From contig NZ_CAOJCN010000009.1 in assembly GCF_948329515.1 (NCBI RefSeq), forward strand, positions 62,001-126,000: DNA of 64,000 nt, given 5' to 3'. The stretch comes from Cohnella rhizoplanae. GTDB taxonomy: Bacteria > Bacillota > Bacilli > Paenibacillales > Paenibacillaceae. The position numbers were made by a program, and so were the translations under genes. The notes under the pieces are model-generated. The model was not told the DNA's origin, made no database searches, and saw only the letters and a program-made list of their open reading frames with translations. This document shows positions 43,719 to 52,624 of the stretch, in pieces; position 1 is the first letter of the stretch; each line of letters starts with the position of its first letter.

Positions 43719-45203
43719 TTATACCCGCTCGAACCGCAGCCCGATCGCGTCCCGGTACAGCGCGGCCAGCTCGGCTTCGCTCTCCGGATGCTGCCTGTAG
43801 TGGTCGCCGAGCATCACCTTGTGATTCAGCTCGATGACGAGCGGGCCGTGCTGCGCGGTATCCAGGATGTCCACGGAGCAGAAGACCATGTCGAGCGCCG
43901 CCGCCGCCCGCACGGCGAGCGGCGACAGACGCTCGCGAACCGCAGGCGCCACCTCGACGGACCGCGCGCCCTCCGCGAGGTTGTGCTTCCAAGAGCCGGC
44001 GCGCCGCTTGCCCACCCAGACGCGCGCCTCTCCGGCGAGCACGACGATCCGGTACTCGAGCTCCGCCTCGAGATAGGGAGAGATTGCCGCATGCCGCTCG
44101 ACCGCATAGATCGCGTCGAGCGCCTGCTGGAGCTCTTCCGGACTGCGCGCGCGATAGACGTGCCTGCCCTGCGCGCCGTCGTCGGGCTTCGCGACGGCAT
44201 CGCCGCCGAAACGGCTCAGCGCGTCCATCGCGCGGGCCATCGCGGCGTCGGCGCCGCTGCCGAACCGGTAGCCGGGATGCGCGAGGAACGCATGCTCGAC
44301 GCACGGCACGCCCGCGGCGCGGAGCGCGTCCGAGGCCGCGGACTTGCTGAGCGCCAGCGCCGACGCGGAGCTCGGATTAAGCCCGAGCTCCGCGTCGGTC
44401 ATCAGGAAGCTCGCGCGCCCCTTGCGCGCGCGGTAGGTCAGATCCGGCGTGATCGTCTCGAACGAGACGCCGTCCGCCGCGGCCGCGCGCTGGATCAGCT
44501 TGAGGTAGGGGCGGGTCGTAATTGCCGTCTCCGCAGCTCTCGGCAGATCCCCCCGCTCGTTAGCGGCGACCCTGTCGCCCAGCACGCCGGCCGCCTCTCC
44601 TTTCAGGGCAGCCAACCATGGATGCCCTTCCGGGAACTGCGCCTCCAGCGCCTGCCGCAGCCATGTGCGCTCCACGCCGTTCATACGGGGCAGTAGCGCT
44701 TCAAAATCCCGCCGGTCTTTGTCGCGAATCGCCGCACTGCCGCCCTTGTACAACAGCTGAATCTCAGGCCTTAGATACGGAACCCCGTCCGCGCCGCGCA
44801 AGTACATTTCCGCCGCCGGCCTTCGGACGGAACGCTCCCTCCGGTATATCCATTCCCCATGGGCGACGTCGATTAACATCAGTTGAAACGCCCATGGCGA
44901 ACCGGCGTCGCGGCGAACCCAAATGTCGGTCTCGGACGTCAGCACATCCCCAGGTCGCAGCCGGGTCAGCGCGCCCTTTTCAGCCAGATGTAACTCCCAT
45001 TCTCCTGCCAACCGTTCGTATAGCATCGCTTGATCCTGCAACCGCAGCAGCACGTCGATATCGTCATGCGCCCGCGTCTGCTGACCGAGATGCAAATCCA
45101 ACGCCCACCCTCCGGCGATCCCCCAGTCACCGGGCCAATCCGCGAAAATCCGATGCATCTCCTCAACGCCCAGCGGCGCCCACCAATATCCCTCTCCCGC
45201 CAT
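43719..45203 (-). CDS. Nucleotidyltransferase/ATP-grasp fusion protein
   Basis: A 494-residue fusion. The first 200 residues look like an aminoglycoside-nucleotidyltransferase-type fold: GGWALD (31-36) and the metal-binding DDID (47-50) after an Arg-His pair. The last 245 residues look like an ATP-grasp ligase: VAKPDDGAQG (K339), SPYLEAELEYRIVV, then VDILD and LVIELNHK carrying metal-binding acidic and Asn residues. The frame is continuous across the junction. I know no standard annotation for this pairing. GGTGAAGGG precedes the ATG. The gene has its own terminator. Confidence 0.78.
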   Translation of the reverse strand: MAGEGYWWAPLGVEEMHRIFADWPGDWGIAGGWALDLHLGQQTRAHDDIDVLLRLQDQAMLYERLAGEWELHLAEKGALTRLRPGDVLTSETDIWVRRDAGSPWAFQLMLIDVAHGEWIYRRERSVRRPAAEMYLRGADGVPYLRPEIQLLYKGGSAAIRDKDRRDFEALLPRMNGVERTWLRQALEAQFPEGHPWLAALKGEAAGVLGDRVAANERGDLPRAAETAITTRPYLKLIQRAAAADGVSFETITPDLTYRARKGRASFLMTDAELGLNPSSASALALSKSAASDALRAAGVPCVEHAFLAHPGYRFGSGADAAMARAMDALSRFGGDAVAKPDDGAQGRHVYRARSPEELQQALDAIYAVERHAAISPYLEAELEYRIVVLAGEARVWVGKRRAGSWKHNLAEGARSVEVAPAVRERLSPLAVRAAAALDMVFCSVDILDTAQHGPLVIELNHKVMLGDHYRQHPESEAELAALYRDAIGLRFERV

Positions 45204-45422
45204 CTGCCCTTCACCTGTCCGTTTTCATGATTCTTCTATTGTAACGAATGCCTTAGAGGATGCGAAGCTGAACCTGCGTATGACACGCAGCCACGAGCAC
45301 CCCGCTCCACATTCAGCCAACTTTCAGTCGGGCTTAAATGGCGCTTAAGGTTGCAGGCGCATAATGAACCTTATCCTCCGGAGCATACCTAGCGATTCTA
45401 ATAAATGGAGGAGCGTGCGCAA

Positions 45423-45731
45423 ATGGCTCAGCAGAAGTGGATCAAATGGGTCGTCGGCCTGTCGGGAGTCGCCCTGTTCACTGGATTCGTCGGGCTGATC
45501 TCGGCCCAGGGAGAGACGCCGCCGGAGGCGCCCGCCGATACGACGACCGGTTCGTTCGCCCAAAACGACGACCAGGTCACGAATCAATGGCAAAGTCAGA
45601 CGGACGCCGGTCAACCAGGGGGCTTCGGTAGACGTGGCGCTATCAGATCGGGCGATACGGGCAGCGACAGCGGAACGAGCGGTCAGAGCGAGACCGGCGG
45701 GCAAGGCAGCATGAGAACGCATGCATCATAA
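45423..45731 (+). CDS. Small membrane-anchored protein upstream of apbE
   Basis: A 102-residue protein with one N-terminal transmembrane helix (about 7-27, WIKWVVGLSGVALFTGFVG) and a polar, probably extracellular Gly/Ser/Asp-rich tail. No domain recognised and no clear FMN-attachment motif. The ATG at 45423 follows GGAGG by 11 nt; an earlier ATG lacks a site. It lies 19 nt before apbE, likely the same operon. Confidence 0.7.
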   Translation: MAQQKWIKWVVGLSGVALFTGFVGLISAQGETPPEAPADTTTGSFAQNDDQVTNQWQSQTDAGQPGGFGRRGAIRSGDTGSDSGTSGQSETGGQGSMRTHAS

Positions 45732-45750
45732 TCGCGAGGAGGCGGCAGCC

Positions 45751-46818
45751 ATGGCGTACGACAGCTTTCTGGCGATGAATACGACGATCGTCACGCAGGG
45801 CCTGCCCGAGCGGTGGAGCAAGCAGGCGAGAAGCTGGTTCGCGTTCGCCGAGGCGCAGCTGAGCCGTTTCCTGCCGGACAGCGAGCTGTCGCGGCTGAAC
45901 CGCGCGGACGGCGGGACGTTCCTCGCGACGCCGCTGCTCTATCAAGCGCTCGAGGAAGCGGACCGCTATTATAGGGAGACGGGCGGACTCTTTAGCCCGT
46001 ATCTGGGACGCGTGCTGGAACGGCTGGGATACGACGTCAGCTTCGAGCAGATGATGGAGCGGGCGGTAAATGGGGAGAGAGACCGGAGTGCTGCGGGCCG
46101 GAAAAGGAGTCGAGGTGCGGGTGGCGGTGCGGATGGCGATGTGGATGGCGGTGCAGGTGACAGTTCAGGGGCAGCTGTCGGCGATCCCAGGGTCCACGGC
46201 CTGAACGGCCACCCCGCGTACGCGGACGGCAGCCCCGCAGCCGAGTTCGATCCGCGAACTCGCGCGATCCGCCTCAATCCCGGGCTGTCGGTGGATCTGG
46301 GCGGCATCGCCAAGGGCTGGACGGCCCGGCATCTTGCGAAGTTGGCCCGGCAGGACGGCGTACGCACCGGAGCCGTCAGCGCGGGAGGCGACCTCGTTGT
46401 CTGGGGCTGCCCGACGGACGGTTGGCGGATCGGCATCGCGGATCCCTGGCGCCCCGAGCGGGACCTCGCTGCGCTGACGCTCCGCAAGGGAGCGGGCATC
46501 GCGACGAGCAGCGCGGTGAAGCGCGGCTGGACGAGCCGCGACGGCGTCGCCAGGCATCACATCGTCGATCCGCGCACGGGCATCCCCGCGCAGGCCGATC
46601 TGGCGCAGGCGACCGTGATCGCGCCGGACGCGGTCATGGCCGAAGCCTATGCCAAGTGCGTGCTCGTGCTCGGTTCCGATCAGGGTCCGGCCTGGCTCGA
46701 GCGCGCCAATCCCCGATGCGCGACGATCGGCGTCCGATACGACGGCTCTCTCGTCTACGGCGGAGAACTGGAACCGTACTTGATGGAGGAGCGTGTTTTG
46801 CATGAACGAATGGGCTGA
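45751..46818 (+). CDS. apbE: FAD:protein FMN transferase (ApbE)
   Basis: Transfers FMN covalently onto Ser/Thr of target proteins, usually outside the membrane. The 355 residues keep the ApbE blocks LSRFLPDSELSRLN, GLFSPYLG, VDLGGIAKGW, AVSAGGDLVVWG, ATSSAVKRGW and HIVDPRTG. A Gly/Asp/Arg-rich insertion at about 107-162 is unusual. GAGGAGG is 8 nt before the ATG. It overlaps the next gene, a heme-type membrane protein, suggesting an electron-transfer module, though no FMN-binding domain target is seen nearby. Confidence 0.9.
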   Translation: MAYDSFLAMNTTIVTQGLPERWSKQARSWFAFAEAQLSRFLPDSELSRLNRADGGTFLATPLLYQALEEADRYYRETGGLFSPYLGRVLERLGYDVSFEQMMERAVNGERDRSAAGRKRSRGAGGGADGDVDGGAGDSSGAAVGDPRVHGLNGHPAYADGSPAAEFDPRTRAIRLNPGLSVDLGGIAKGWTARHLAKLARQDGVRTGAVSAGGDLVVWGCPTDGWRIGIADPWRPERDLAALTLRKGAGIATSSAVKRGWTSRDGVARHHIVDPRTGIPAQADLAQATVIAPDAVMAEAYAKCVLVLGSDQGPAWLERANPRCATIGVRYDGSLVYGGELEPYLMEERVLHERMG

Positions 46819-47374
46819 TTGGCTATCCGTATGGACGACGACCCGCGCGGCCGGCATTACCTGTTATCTGCTGCTGTTCGTCTCGACGGCCGCAGGCATA
46901 CTAACCAGTCTGAAGCGATTCGGCCCCCGGCTTCGGGCGGCGGTGCTCATTACCCACCAATCGTGCGGCTGGTTCGGCTTCTTGTTCGCGGCGCTGCACG
47001 GCAGCGTGTTGCTGTTCGACCAATACGTCGTGTACACCCCGACCGAGCTTCTGATCCCTTTTACCGCTCGCTCGCATCCCGTGCTGACGGGACTCGGCAC
47101 GCTGAGTTTTTATATAACGCTCGCCCTGCTCGCCTCGTCCGACATGATGAAGCGTCTTGGCAAAAAGACATGGCGCGCCATCCATTTCCTAGCGTTTCCG
47201 GGCTTCGCCATGGGGCTGGTCCACGGACTGTTGCTCGGCACCGATGCGCAGGAGACATGGATGATGTGGATGTACCTGGCCACCGCCGGCGCGATCGTCG
47301 CGCTCACCGCGTACAGGATCGCCACGCCCAGCCGGACCGACGCCTCAAAAGCGAGGGCTAACGCTGCGGCTTAA
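46802..47374 (+). CDS. Ferric-reductase-like transmembrane protein
   Basis: A 190-residue integral membrane protein with about six helices. His residues in THQSCGWFGFLFAALHG and the AIHFLAFPGFAMGLVHG pair look like heme ligands of the ferric reductase/MsrQ/cytochrome-b type. The start ATG at 46802 overlaps the apbE end by 17 nt. It may pass electrons between membrane quinol and a flavin protein modified by ApbE; this is inference. Confidence 0.82.
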   Translation: MNEWADWLSVWTTTRAAGITCYLLLFVSTAAGILTSLKRFGPRLRAAVLITHQSCGWFGFLFAALHGSVLLFDQYVVYTPTELLIPFTARSHPVLTGLGTLSFYITLALLASSDMMKRLGKKTWRAIHFLAFPGFAMGLVHGLLLGTDAQETWMMWMYLATAGAIVALTAYRIATPSRTDASKARANAAA

Positions 47375-47500
47375 ACGTCAAAAAGGCATGCTGCCGTTCC
47401 TCTTTATCGGCAGCACCCGGCTCGCATGAACGGCTCGGGCTGGCCGTCCCGTTTTGCTAATAATTGCAGCGCAACTGTCCGCCTATTGACCGCGTGTCGC

Positions 47501-47704
47501 ATGTGCTGTCGTACGACAGTACATCGTTTACCATGGGGGTTGTCGGCTCGCATGTGCTGCCGTATGACAGTACATCGGTTACCCCGGGGCATGTCGGCTC
47601 GCATGTGCTGTCGTAAAACAGTACATCGGTTACCAAGGAGGTTGCCGGCTTGCATGTGCTGTCGTACGACAGTACATCGGTTGCTTGAGGGTTATCGCTC
47701 GTAT
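47501..47704. repeat. Intergenic tandem repeat cluster R5, 51-bp period, 4 copies
   Basis: Units start at 47501, 47552, 47603 and 47654, exactly 51 bp apart. The conserved core is a near-palindrome ATGTGCTGTCGTACGACAG extended to ACAT. The gap 47375-47818 lies between convergent genes and no gene is supported. Confidence 0.9.
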
Positions 47705-47738
47705 GTTTGCGGGTGTCGAATCGCACCCGCTTGCTCGC

Positions 47739-47791
47739 AAAAAAAGGAATGTCCCGCTTCGGCCGCAGGCCGCGCAAGACATTCCTTTTTT
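47739..47791. terminator. Bidirectional intrinsic terminator
   Basis: AAAAAAGGAATGTC pairs with GACATTCCTTTTTT with further pairing inside, between R5 and the helicase gene. Confidence 0.88.
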
Positions 47792-47818
47792 CATTTTCCT
47801 ATCCGCGGCTCCGCGATA

Positions 47819-49339
47819 TTACGGACGACGCGTATCCGTCGGCTGCGTCTTCAGCGAGAACGGACGCGGCCCTTGGTGCTGCCTGGGCTGCTGCCCGGAT
47901 GGCTGGCGTCCGCCGCCGGCAGGCGCCTGGCTTGAGCGGCCCTGCGCGGCAGCGCCGCCGCGCCCGGACGGCGCTTGGCTCCGGCTAGGGCTGCTGCCCG
48001 GACGGCTCTCGCCCCGCGTCGCGTCGGAACGTCCGCCGCGGCTCGCCTCCGTACGGACGCCGCCTGGCCCGCGGCCCGCGTCCTGCCCGCGACCCGCGCC
48101 GCCGGCATCCTGCCTGCCGCCCGCCGGACGGCCGCCGCCTTGGCGTCCGCGTCCGCCGCCGCGCTGCTGCTCGGCTTCGTCCTTGGGCTCGGCCGGCGCG
48201 GAGCCCATCGGATACGGATGCCCCTTGATCTCGGGAATCTTCTTGCCGATGAGCTTCTGGATATCCCGCAGGTACGGGAGCTCCTCTTCCTCGCAGAGCG
48301 AGATCGCGATGCCGCTCAAGCCTGCGCGGCCGGTACGGCCGATCCGGTGAACGTACGTCTCCGGCTCGTTGGGCAGATTGAAGTTGATGACATACGGCAG
48401 CTCGTCGATGTCGATGCCCCGCGCCGCGATATCGGTCGCGACCAGTATGCGGGTCGTGCCGTTCTTGAAGCCGGCGAGCGCGCTCTGCCGGGCGTTCTGC
48501 GACTTGTTGCCGTGGATGGCGGCAGACGAGATGCCGGACTTCGCCAGATGGCGGACGACGCGGTCGGCCCCGTGCTTGGTGCGGGTGAACACGAGAGCGG
48601 ACGTGATCTTCTTGTCCAGCAGCAGATCGTGAAGCAGGTTCTGCTTGTTCGCCTTGTCCACCAGGTAGACGCACTGCTCGATCCGCTCGGCAGTGGAAGA
48701 TACCGGCGTGACCTCGACCTTGGCGGGGTTGACGAGAATCGTCTGCACCATCTTGGTGATCTCCGTCGGCATCGTCGCCGAGAATAGCAGCGTCTGGCGC
48801 TTCTGCGGCACCTTGGCGATGATGCGCTTCACGTCGTGCACGAAGCCCATGTCGAGCATCCGGTCCGCCTCGTCGAGCACGAGGATCTGGACGTGGGACA
48901 GATCGATGAACCCCTGATTCATCAGATCGATGAGTCGTCCCGGCGTGGCGATGACGATATCCGTGCCGCGCGCGAGCGATTCCTCCTGGGGCTTCTGGGA
49001 GACGCCGCCGAAGATGACGAGGGCGCGCAGGTCGACATGCCGCCCGTAAGCGCGCACGTTGTCGTAGATCTGGATCGCCAGCTCGCGCGTCGGCGTCAGC
49101 ACGAGACTGCGGATCGGCCGGCGCTTGCCCGGCGGCTTCTGCTGGTCGCTGAGCAGCTGGATCATCGGCAGCGAGAACGCAGCCGTCTTGCCGGTGCCCG
49201 TCTGCGCGCAGCCGAACAGGTCTCTGCCGGCGAGCACGACTGGAATGGCTTGCTCTTGGATCGGCGTCGGACTCGTATAGTTCTCTTCGCTCAGCGCTTT
49301 GAGGAGCGCCGGCTTAAGCTTAAGGTCGGTAAAGTTCAT
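47819..49339 (-). CDS. DEAD-box RNA helicase
   Basis: A 506-residue RNA helicase of the RhlE/CshA kind. Motifs in order: Q-motif with [43 protein letters not shown], and in domain 2 [10 protein letters not shown] and [10 protein letters not shown]. The last 115 residues are a disordered Gly/Arg-rich tail with RGG-like repeats that probably binds RNA. Start follows AAAGGAG by 5 nt. Likely works in ribosome assembly or cold RNA turnover. Confidence 0.95.
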   Translation of the reverse strand: MNFTDLKLKPALLKALSEENYTSPTPIQEQAIPVVLAGRDLFGCAQTGTGKTAAFSLPMIQLLSDQQKPPGKRRPIRSLVLTPTRELAIQIYDNVRAYGRHVDLRALVIFGGVSQKPQEESLARGTDIVIATPGRLIDLMNQGFIDLSHVQILVLDEADRMLDMGFVHDVKRIIAKVPQKRQTLLFSATMPTEITKMVQTILVNPAKVEVTPVSSTAERIEQCVYLVDKANKQNLLHDLLLDKKITSALVFTRTKHGADRVVRHLAKSGISSAAIHGNKSQNARQSALAGFKNGTTRILVATDIAARGIDIDELPYVINFNLPNEPETYVHRIGRTGRAGLSGIAISLCEEEELPYLRDIQKLIGKKIPEIKGHPYPMGSAPAEPKDEAEQQRGGGRGRQGGGRPAGGRQDAGGAGRGQDAGRGPGGVRTEASRGGRSDATRGESRPGSSPSRSQAPSGRGGAAAQGRSSQAPAGGGRQPSGQQPRQHQGPRPFSLKTQPTDTRRP

Positions 49340-49535
49340 GTATTCTCCTTTATGTTAGAGCGTACTTGCGATGGCCATATCCAATCATTATACCCTATGG
49401 CGGACGCCGATTGAAAGGCGAAAGGCCGCTACAGGCGTAATAATTCGCAAAAAAAGGCAATTCTTGCGTAAGCGAACATTGCTTCTGCTACTATTAAAGG
49501 CAGGTACGATGCAAGCGTCGGAAGGAGATGCGAAT

Positions 49536-49880
49536 ATGGAAAACGAATGGCGGGATCCGGCAACCGGAAGATTCAAGGTCGTGACGCTCTGCGGGTCCAC
49601 GCGCTTTAAAACCGAATTCGAGAGTCTCAATGCGGAGCTGACCCTTCAGGGTCATGTCGTGATCTCGGTCGGCGTCTTCGTCCACGCGGGCGGCGAAGCG
49701 ATTACCGACGACCAGAAGAGACAACTGGACCGCATTCATTTGCAAAAAATCGACATGTGCGACGAGGTATTCGTCGTCAATCCCGGCGGGTACATCGGCT
49801 CGAGCACCGCCGGCGAGATCGCTTACGCGCGCCAGAGAGGCACCCCGATTCGCTATCTGGAGCCGCCTGCATCCGCCTGA
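49536..49880 (+). CDS. Nucleoside 2-deoxyribosyltransferase-like protein
   Basis: A 114-residue Rossmann-like protein. VVTLCGSTRFK, a central DRIHLQKIDMCDEVFVVNPGGYIG and SSTAGEIAYA with a conserved Glu resemble the small nucleoside 2-deoxyribosyltransferase/DUF4406 family, which act on nucleosides or nucleotide-sugar bonds. AAGGAG lies before the ATG; a possible upstream ATG at 49509 lacks a site. It is 30 nt before the glycosylase gene, so nucleotide/DNA repair context is plausible. Confidence 0.78.
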   Translation: MENEWRDPATGRFKVVTLCGSTRFKTEFESLNAELTLQGHVVISVGVFVHAGGEAITDDQKRQLDRIHLQKIDMCDEVFVVNPGGYIGSSTAGEIAYARQRGTPIRYLEPPASA

Positions 49881-49910
49881 CCGCCGAATCGTCCGAAGGA
49901 GGAGTCAAGA

Positions 49911-50552
49911 ATGAATTGGATCGTGAATGCGGAAACGCCCGAAGGTCTCTATCTCCGGCAAGCGGACCCCGTACTGGCCAAACTCATCGAGCGAATCGGA
50001 GAAATCCGGCTGACGGCGAGCGACAGTCCTTATGAATCGCTCATCGGCTCGATCGTCTCGCAGATGCTCTCCGCCAAAGTCGCGGCCGTGATCAGGCAGC
50101 GCCTGTCGACGCTGAACGGCGGACCGCTCACGCCGGCTGCGGCGCTAGCGCTGGACGACGACGCCATGCGGGGCGCCGGCCTGTCCTACGCCAAGATCCG
50201 CTCGATCAAGGACGTGTCCGCGCGCACGCTGTCCGGCGAACTGGACTACGAGGCGCTCTCCGTCATGCCCGAGCCGGAGGCGGTCGCACACCTCGCGAAG
50301 GCGAAGGGGATCGGCAGATGGACCGCCGAGATGTTCCTGATCTTCTCGCTGGGCAGACCGGACGTGCTCTCGTTAGGAGACGCGGGCCTGCAGCGCGCAG
50401 CCCAGTGGCTGTACAGCCTCGCGGATCCGAGCGAAGCGCCCGGCTGCCTGGAGCGGCACGCGGTCAAGTGGCGTCCGTACCGCAGCATCGCGTGTCTCTA
50501 TTTGTGGAGAGCGATCGACGACGGTTACGTCGACGGCCGGACGAGGCTCTAA
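49911..50552 (+). CDS. DNA-3-methyladenine glycosylase II family (HhH-GPD)
   Basis: Base excision repair enzyme for alkylated purines. The 213 residues contain the helix-hairpin-helix KAKGIGRWTAEMFLIFSLG, then VLSLGDAGLQ where the Asp is the expected catalytic residue of the GPD loop. SDSPYESLIGSIVSQMLS at the start matches AlkA-like enzymes without the N-terminal extension. GGAGG is 8 nt before the ATG. Confidence 0.92.
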   Translation: MNWIVNAETPEGLYLRQADPVLAKLIERIGEIRLTASDSPYESLIGSIVSQMLSAKVAAVIRQRLSTLNGGPLTPAAALALDDDAMRGAGLSYAKIRSIKDVSARTLSGELDYEALSVMPEPEAVAHLAKAKGIGRWTAEMFLIFSLGRPDVLSLGDAGLQRAAQWLYSLADPSEAPGCLERHAVKWRPYRSIACLYLWRAIDDGYVDGRTRL

Positions 50553-50608
50553 CGCGGAGGATCGGGTAATGGAATAGAGCAGCGTTGACGGACAAGGAGG
50601 CTGCGGCC

Positions 50609-51073
50609 ATGAAACCGTTCGATTACTCGCTCGACTACGCCAATCTCGATCTGCGCGCCCATCCCGAATGGTATGCGGTCGGCCGCGGCGAGCAAGGCGT
50701 GCTGCTCGTCGAACCGTACAAAAGCGAAATTTTGCCCCATTGGCGGTTCAAGACGCCGGAGATCGCCGCGGCCTCCGCGGAGCGGATCTACGCCATGTTC
50801 TTAGACTACAAGACCGATGACGACTTCGTCGGGATGGACATGGCCCGCAAGTTTCTGCAGATGGGCTTCACCCGGGCCCGCCGCTATGCCAACCACAGCA
50901 ACGGCCGCAAATACGGGACCGAAGACCGGAACCCGCTGCCCGACCGGCCCGACGCGATTAAGGCGGAGTCTGCCGCCGTATTCAAACGCATGTGGGACAA
51001 GGCGCGGCAGGATCCCGATTATCTTGCGCTGAGACAGCGCCACCGCGAGCGGTACGAGTCTGCATCCGACTAA
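50609..51073 (+). CDS. DUF4385 family protein
   Basis: A 154-residue protein of DUF4385, function unknown. The whole length matches the conserved pattern: PEWYAVGRGEQGVLLVEPYK, LPHWRFKTPE, DFVGMDMARKFLQMGFTRAR, RYANHSNGRKY. AAGGAGG is 8 nt before the ATG at 50609. Next to a DNA repair gene with 56 nt between. Confidence 0.88.
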   Translation: MKPFDYSLDYANLDLRAHPEWYAVGRGEQGVLLVEPYKSEILPHWRFKTPEIAAASAERIYAMFLDYKTDDDFVGMDMARKFLQMGFTRARRYANHSNGRKYGTEDRNPLPDRPDAIKAESAAVFKRMWDKARQDPDYLALRQRHRERYESASD

Positions 51074-51170
51074 CGCTCCGCCAGCGGATCGATGTCGGCA
51101 CGCCAGTACGATTGCCCGCCCGGCCGGCCCGCTTCCAGGATTGTCGACCCGGAGGTAAACGTGGCACACC

Positions 51171-51983
51171 TTATCGCCCGTTCCGGTTCGCCCGCAGCCA
51201 CCGTTCCGCAGCGTCCGCAGCTTGCCTGACCCCGAACAGCCTGCATTCGGCCTCGCCGATCCTGCCGGATGCGACATGCCCGCTCTTGTCGAAAGGAATC
51301 CCGATCCGAGCGAAGTCATCCGCGTCGTACGCAAAGTCTTCGAACCAGCGCCACTCCCGCACTCCGTTCATCAGGACCGCGGTACCCATGCGCTTCCTCG
51401 GCATGCCCGGCAGTCGTGTCTCGGCCAGATGCATGCACGTACACGAATCGTAGCCAGCCCCGATCAGCAGCACCTTCGCATCCAGCGCGTAAAGCCTGCC
51501 GAGCGGCGACGATTCTCCGAATTGCGGCGTGAGCGGATGTTCTCCTACGATATAGGCTGCCTGCCTGCCGTGCGCCGCGAACGACACCTGCGGATGTGCG
51601 GACCGCAGACTGCCAGGCCACGAACGGAACAGCTCCGCGATCCGCCCCATGCCTCTTGTAGGCGTCAGCGCGGGGTCGAATGCCGGCATCTCGCGATAGA
51701 TCGTCTCTACCCACGACGCCGGCACGGCCGGATTCTGCCATTCGGAGGGGTCGCTCCAATCGCCGCTCTGCGCGGGCATGACGATCGTGCCCTCCGCGCC
51801 GACGGCGGAGAGCAGCGCTTGAATGACCGCTTGGGGGCCGCCGCACACCCACCCCATCCTCGATAGCGAGGAATGGACGAGCAGGATGTCGCCTTCGCGC
51901 ACGCCCAGTTCTTGCATTTGAATCTGCATGGAAGAGACCGTATTCGGCCGCCTCGTCCGCTCGACAATATCTTTTTCACTCAT
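51171..51983 (-). CDS. AAC(3) family N-acetyltransferase
   Basis: Acetyl-CoA-dependent enzyme of the aminoglycoside 3-N-acetyltransferase family. The 270 residues show LLVHSSLSRMGWVCGG, MPAQSGDWSDPSEW, PTRGMGRIAELFR, RSAHPQVSFAAHG and LLIGAGYDSCTCMHLAE. Chromosomal members often do not give drug resistance and may acetylate other amines. The ATG at 51983 follows AGGCGGTG; the longer frame upstream would overlap the divergent promoter region. Confidence 0.9.
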   Translation of the reverse strand: MSEKDIVERTRRPNTVSSMQIQMQELGVREGDILLVHSSLSRMGWVCGGPQAVIQALLSAVGAEGTIVMPAQSGDWSDPSEWQNPAVPASWVETIYREMPAFDPALTPTRGMGRIAELFRSWPGSLRSAHPQVSFAAHGRQAAYIVGEHPLTPQFGESSPLGRLYALDAKVLLIGAGYDSCTCMHLAETRLPGMPRKRMGTAVLMNGVREWRWFEDFAYDADDFARIGIPFDKSGHVASGRIGEAECRLFGVRQAADAAERWLRANRNGR

Positions 51984-52091
51984 GGCTTGCACCGCCTGTT
52001 CATTTAGAGATTGGGTTACCGTCCGGCGCCCGGACATGTTATATGTGTATATAGAACGACGCTCTATGCGATGGATGGAGGACAACGCCCG

Positions 52092-52490
52092 ATGGGGATG
52101 GATGTGAGCACGCTGGTCAAGTACATATTGACTAAAAAAGGGGCATATAAGGACTATCCGTTCGGCGAAGCGCCGCTGGTGCTGAAGGTGGCCGGGAAAA
52201 TGTTCGCGTTGATAGACGAGCGCGGCGACCCGCCGAGCGTCAGCCTGAAGTGCGATCCGGTGCTCGCCGAGAGCCTACGGCAGCAGTACGAAGCCGTCGT
52301 TCCCGGGTACCACCTGAACAAGACGCACTGGAACACCGTACGGCTCGACGGCACCGTGCCCGATGCGGATCTGAAGGCCATGGTCGGCCACTCTTACGAT
52401 GCGGTGGTGAGCAAGCTGCGCAAGGCCGAGCGTGAAGCGCTCGGCATGCAGCTCGCACCATTTCGCGAGCAGGGCGATGCAGGGAGATAG
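52092..52490 (+). CDS. MmcQ/YjbR family protein
   Basis: A 132-residue CyaY-like fold protein sometimes called DNA-binding. LVKYILTKKGAYKDYPFGE at the start, FALIDERGDPPSVSLKCDP and GYHLNKTHWNTVRLDG match the family. Function unclear. GGAGG is 10 nt before the ATG at 52092. Divergent from the AAC(3) gene with a 108-nt gap. Confidence 0.88.
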   Translation: MGMDVSTLVKYILTKKGAYKDYPFGEAPLVLKVAGKMFALIDERGDPPSVSLKCDPVLAESLRQQYEAVVPGYHLNKTHWNTVRLDGTVPDADLKAMVGHSYDAVVSKLRKAEREALGMQLAPFREQGDAGR

Positions 52491-52504
52491 GTTGGTTATA
52501 TAGC

Positions 52505-52567
52505 GCGCTATCTGCGCCGGCCGGCGGTCCGCGGTGGTAGTTAAGCGCTTTTGGGCGCTATCTCCGC
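52505..52567. repeat. Intergenic repeat R6, two copies 50 bp apart
   Basis: GCGCTATCTGCGC and GCGCTATCTCCGC start at 52505 and 52555. The first can form a GCGC/GCGC hairpin. Located between convergent genes. Confidence 0.55.
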
Positions 52568-52586
52568 AGTCCCCCTTCATATGACA

Positions 52587-52618
52587 GCGGACCGCCTCCC
52601 GAATCGGGGACGGTCCGC
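52587..52618. terminator. Hairpin downstream of hflX
   Basis: GCGGACCG pairs with CGGTCCGC with further inner pairing, but no clear T-run follows on either strand. Confidence 0.45.
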
Positions 52619-52624
52619 CTTCGC

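Noticed and set aside
47390..47416. Hairpin TGCTGCCG/CGGCAGCA as terminator of the ferric-reductase-like gene
   Set aside because: No T-run follows on the plus strand; the stronger terminator is at 47739-47791.
51171..51983. Acquired aminoglycoside resistance gene
   Set aside because: Sequence composition matches the neighbourhood and there is no mobile element; AAC(3)-family genes are common chromosomal genes with other roles.
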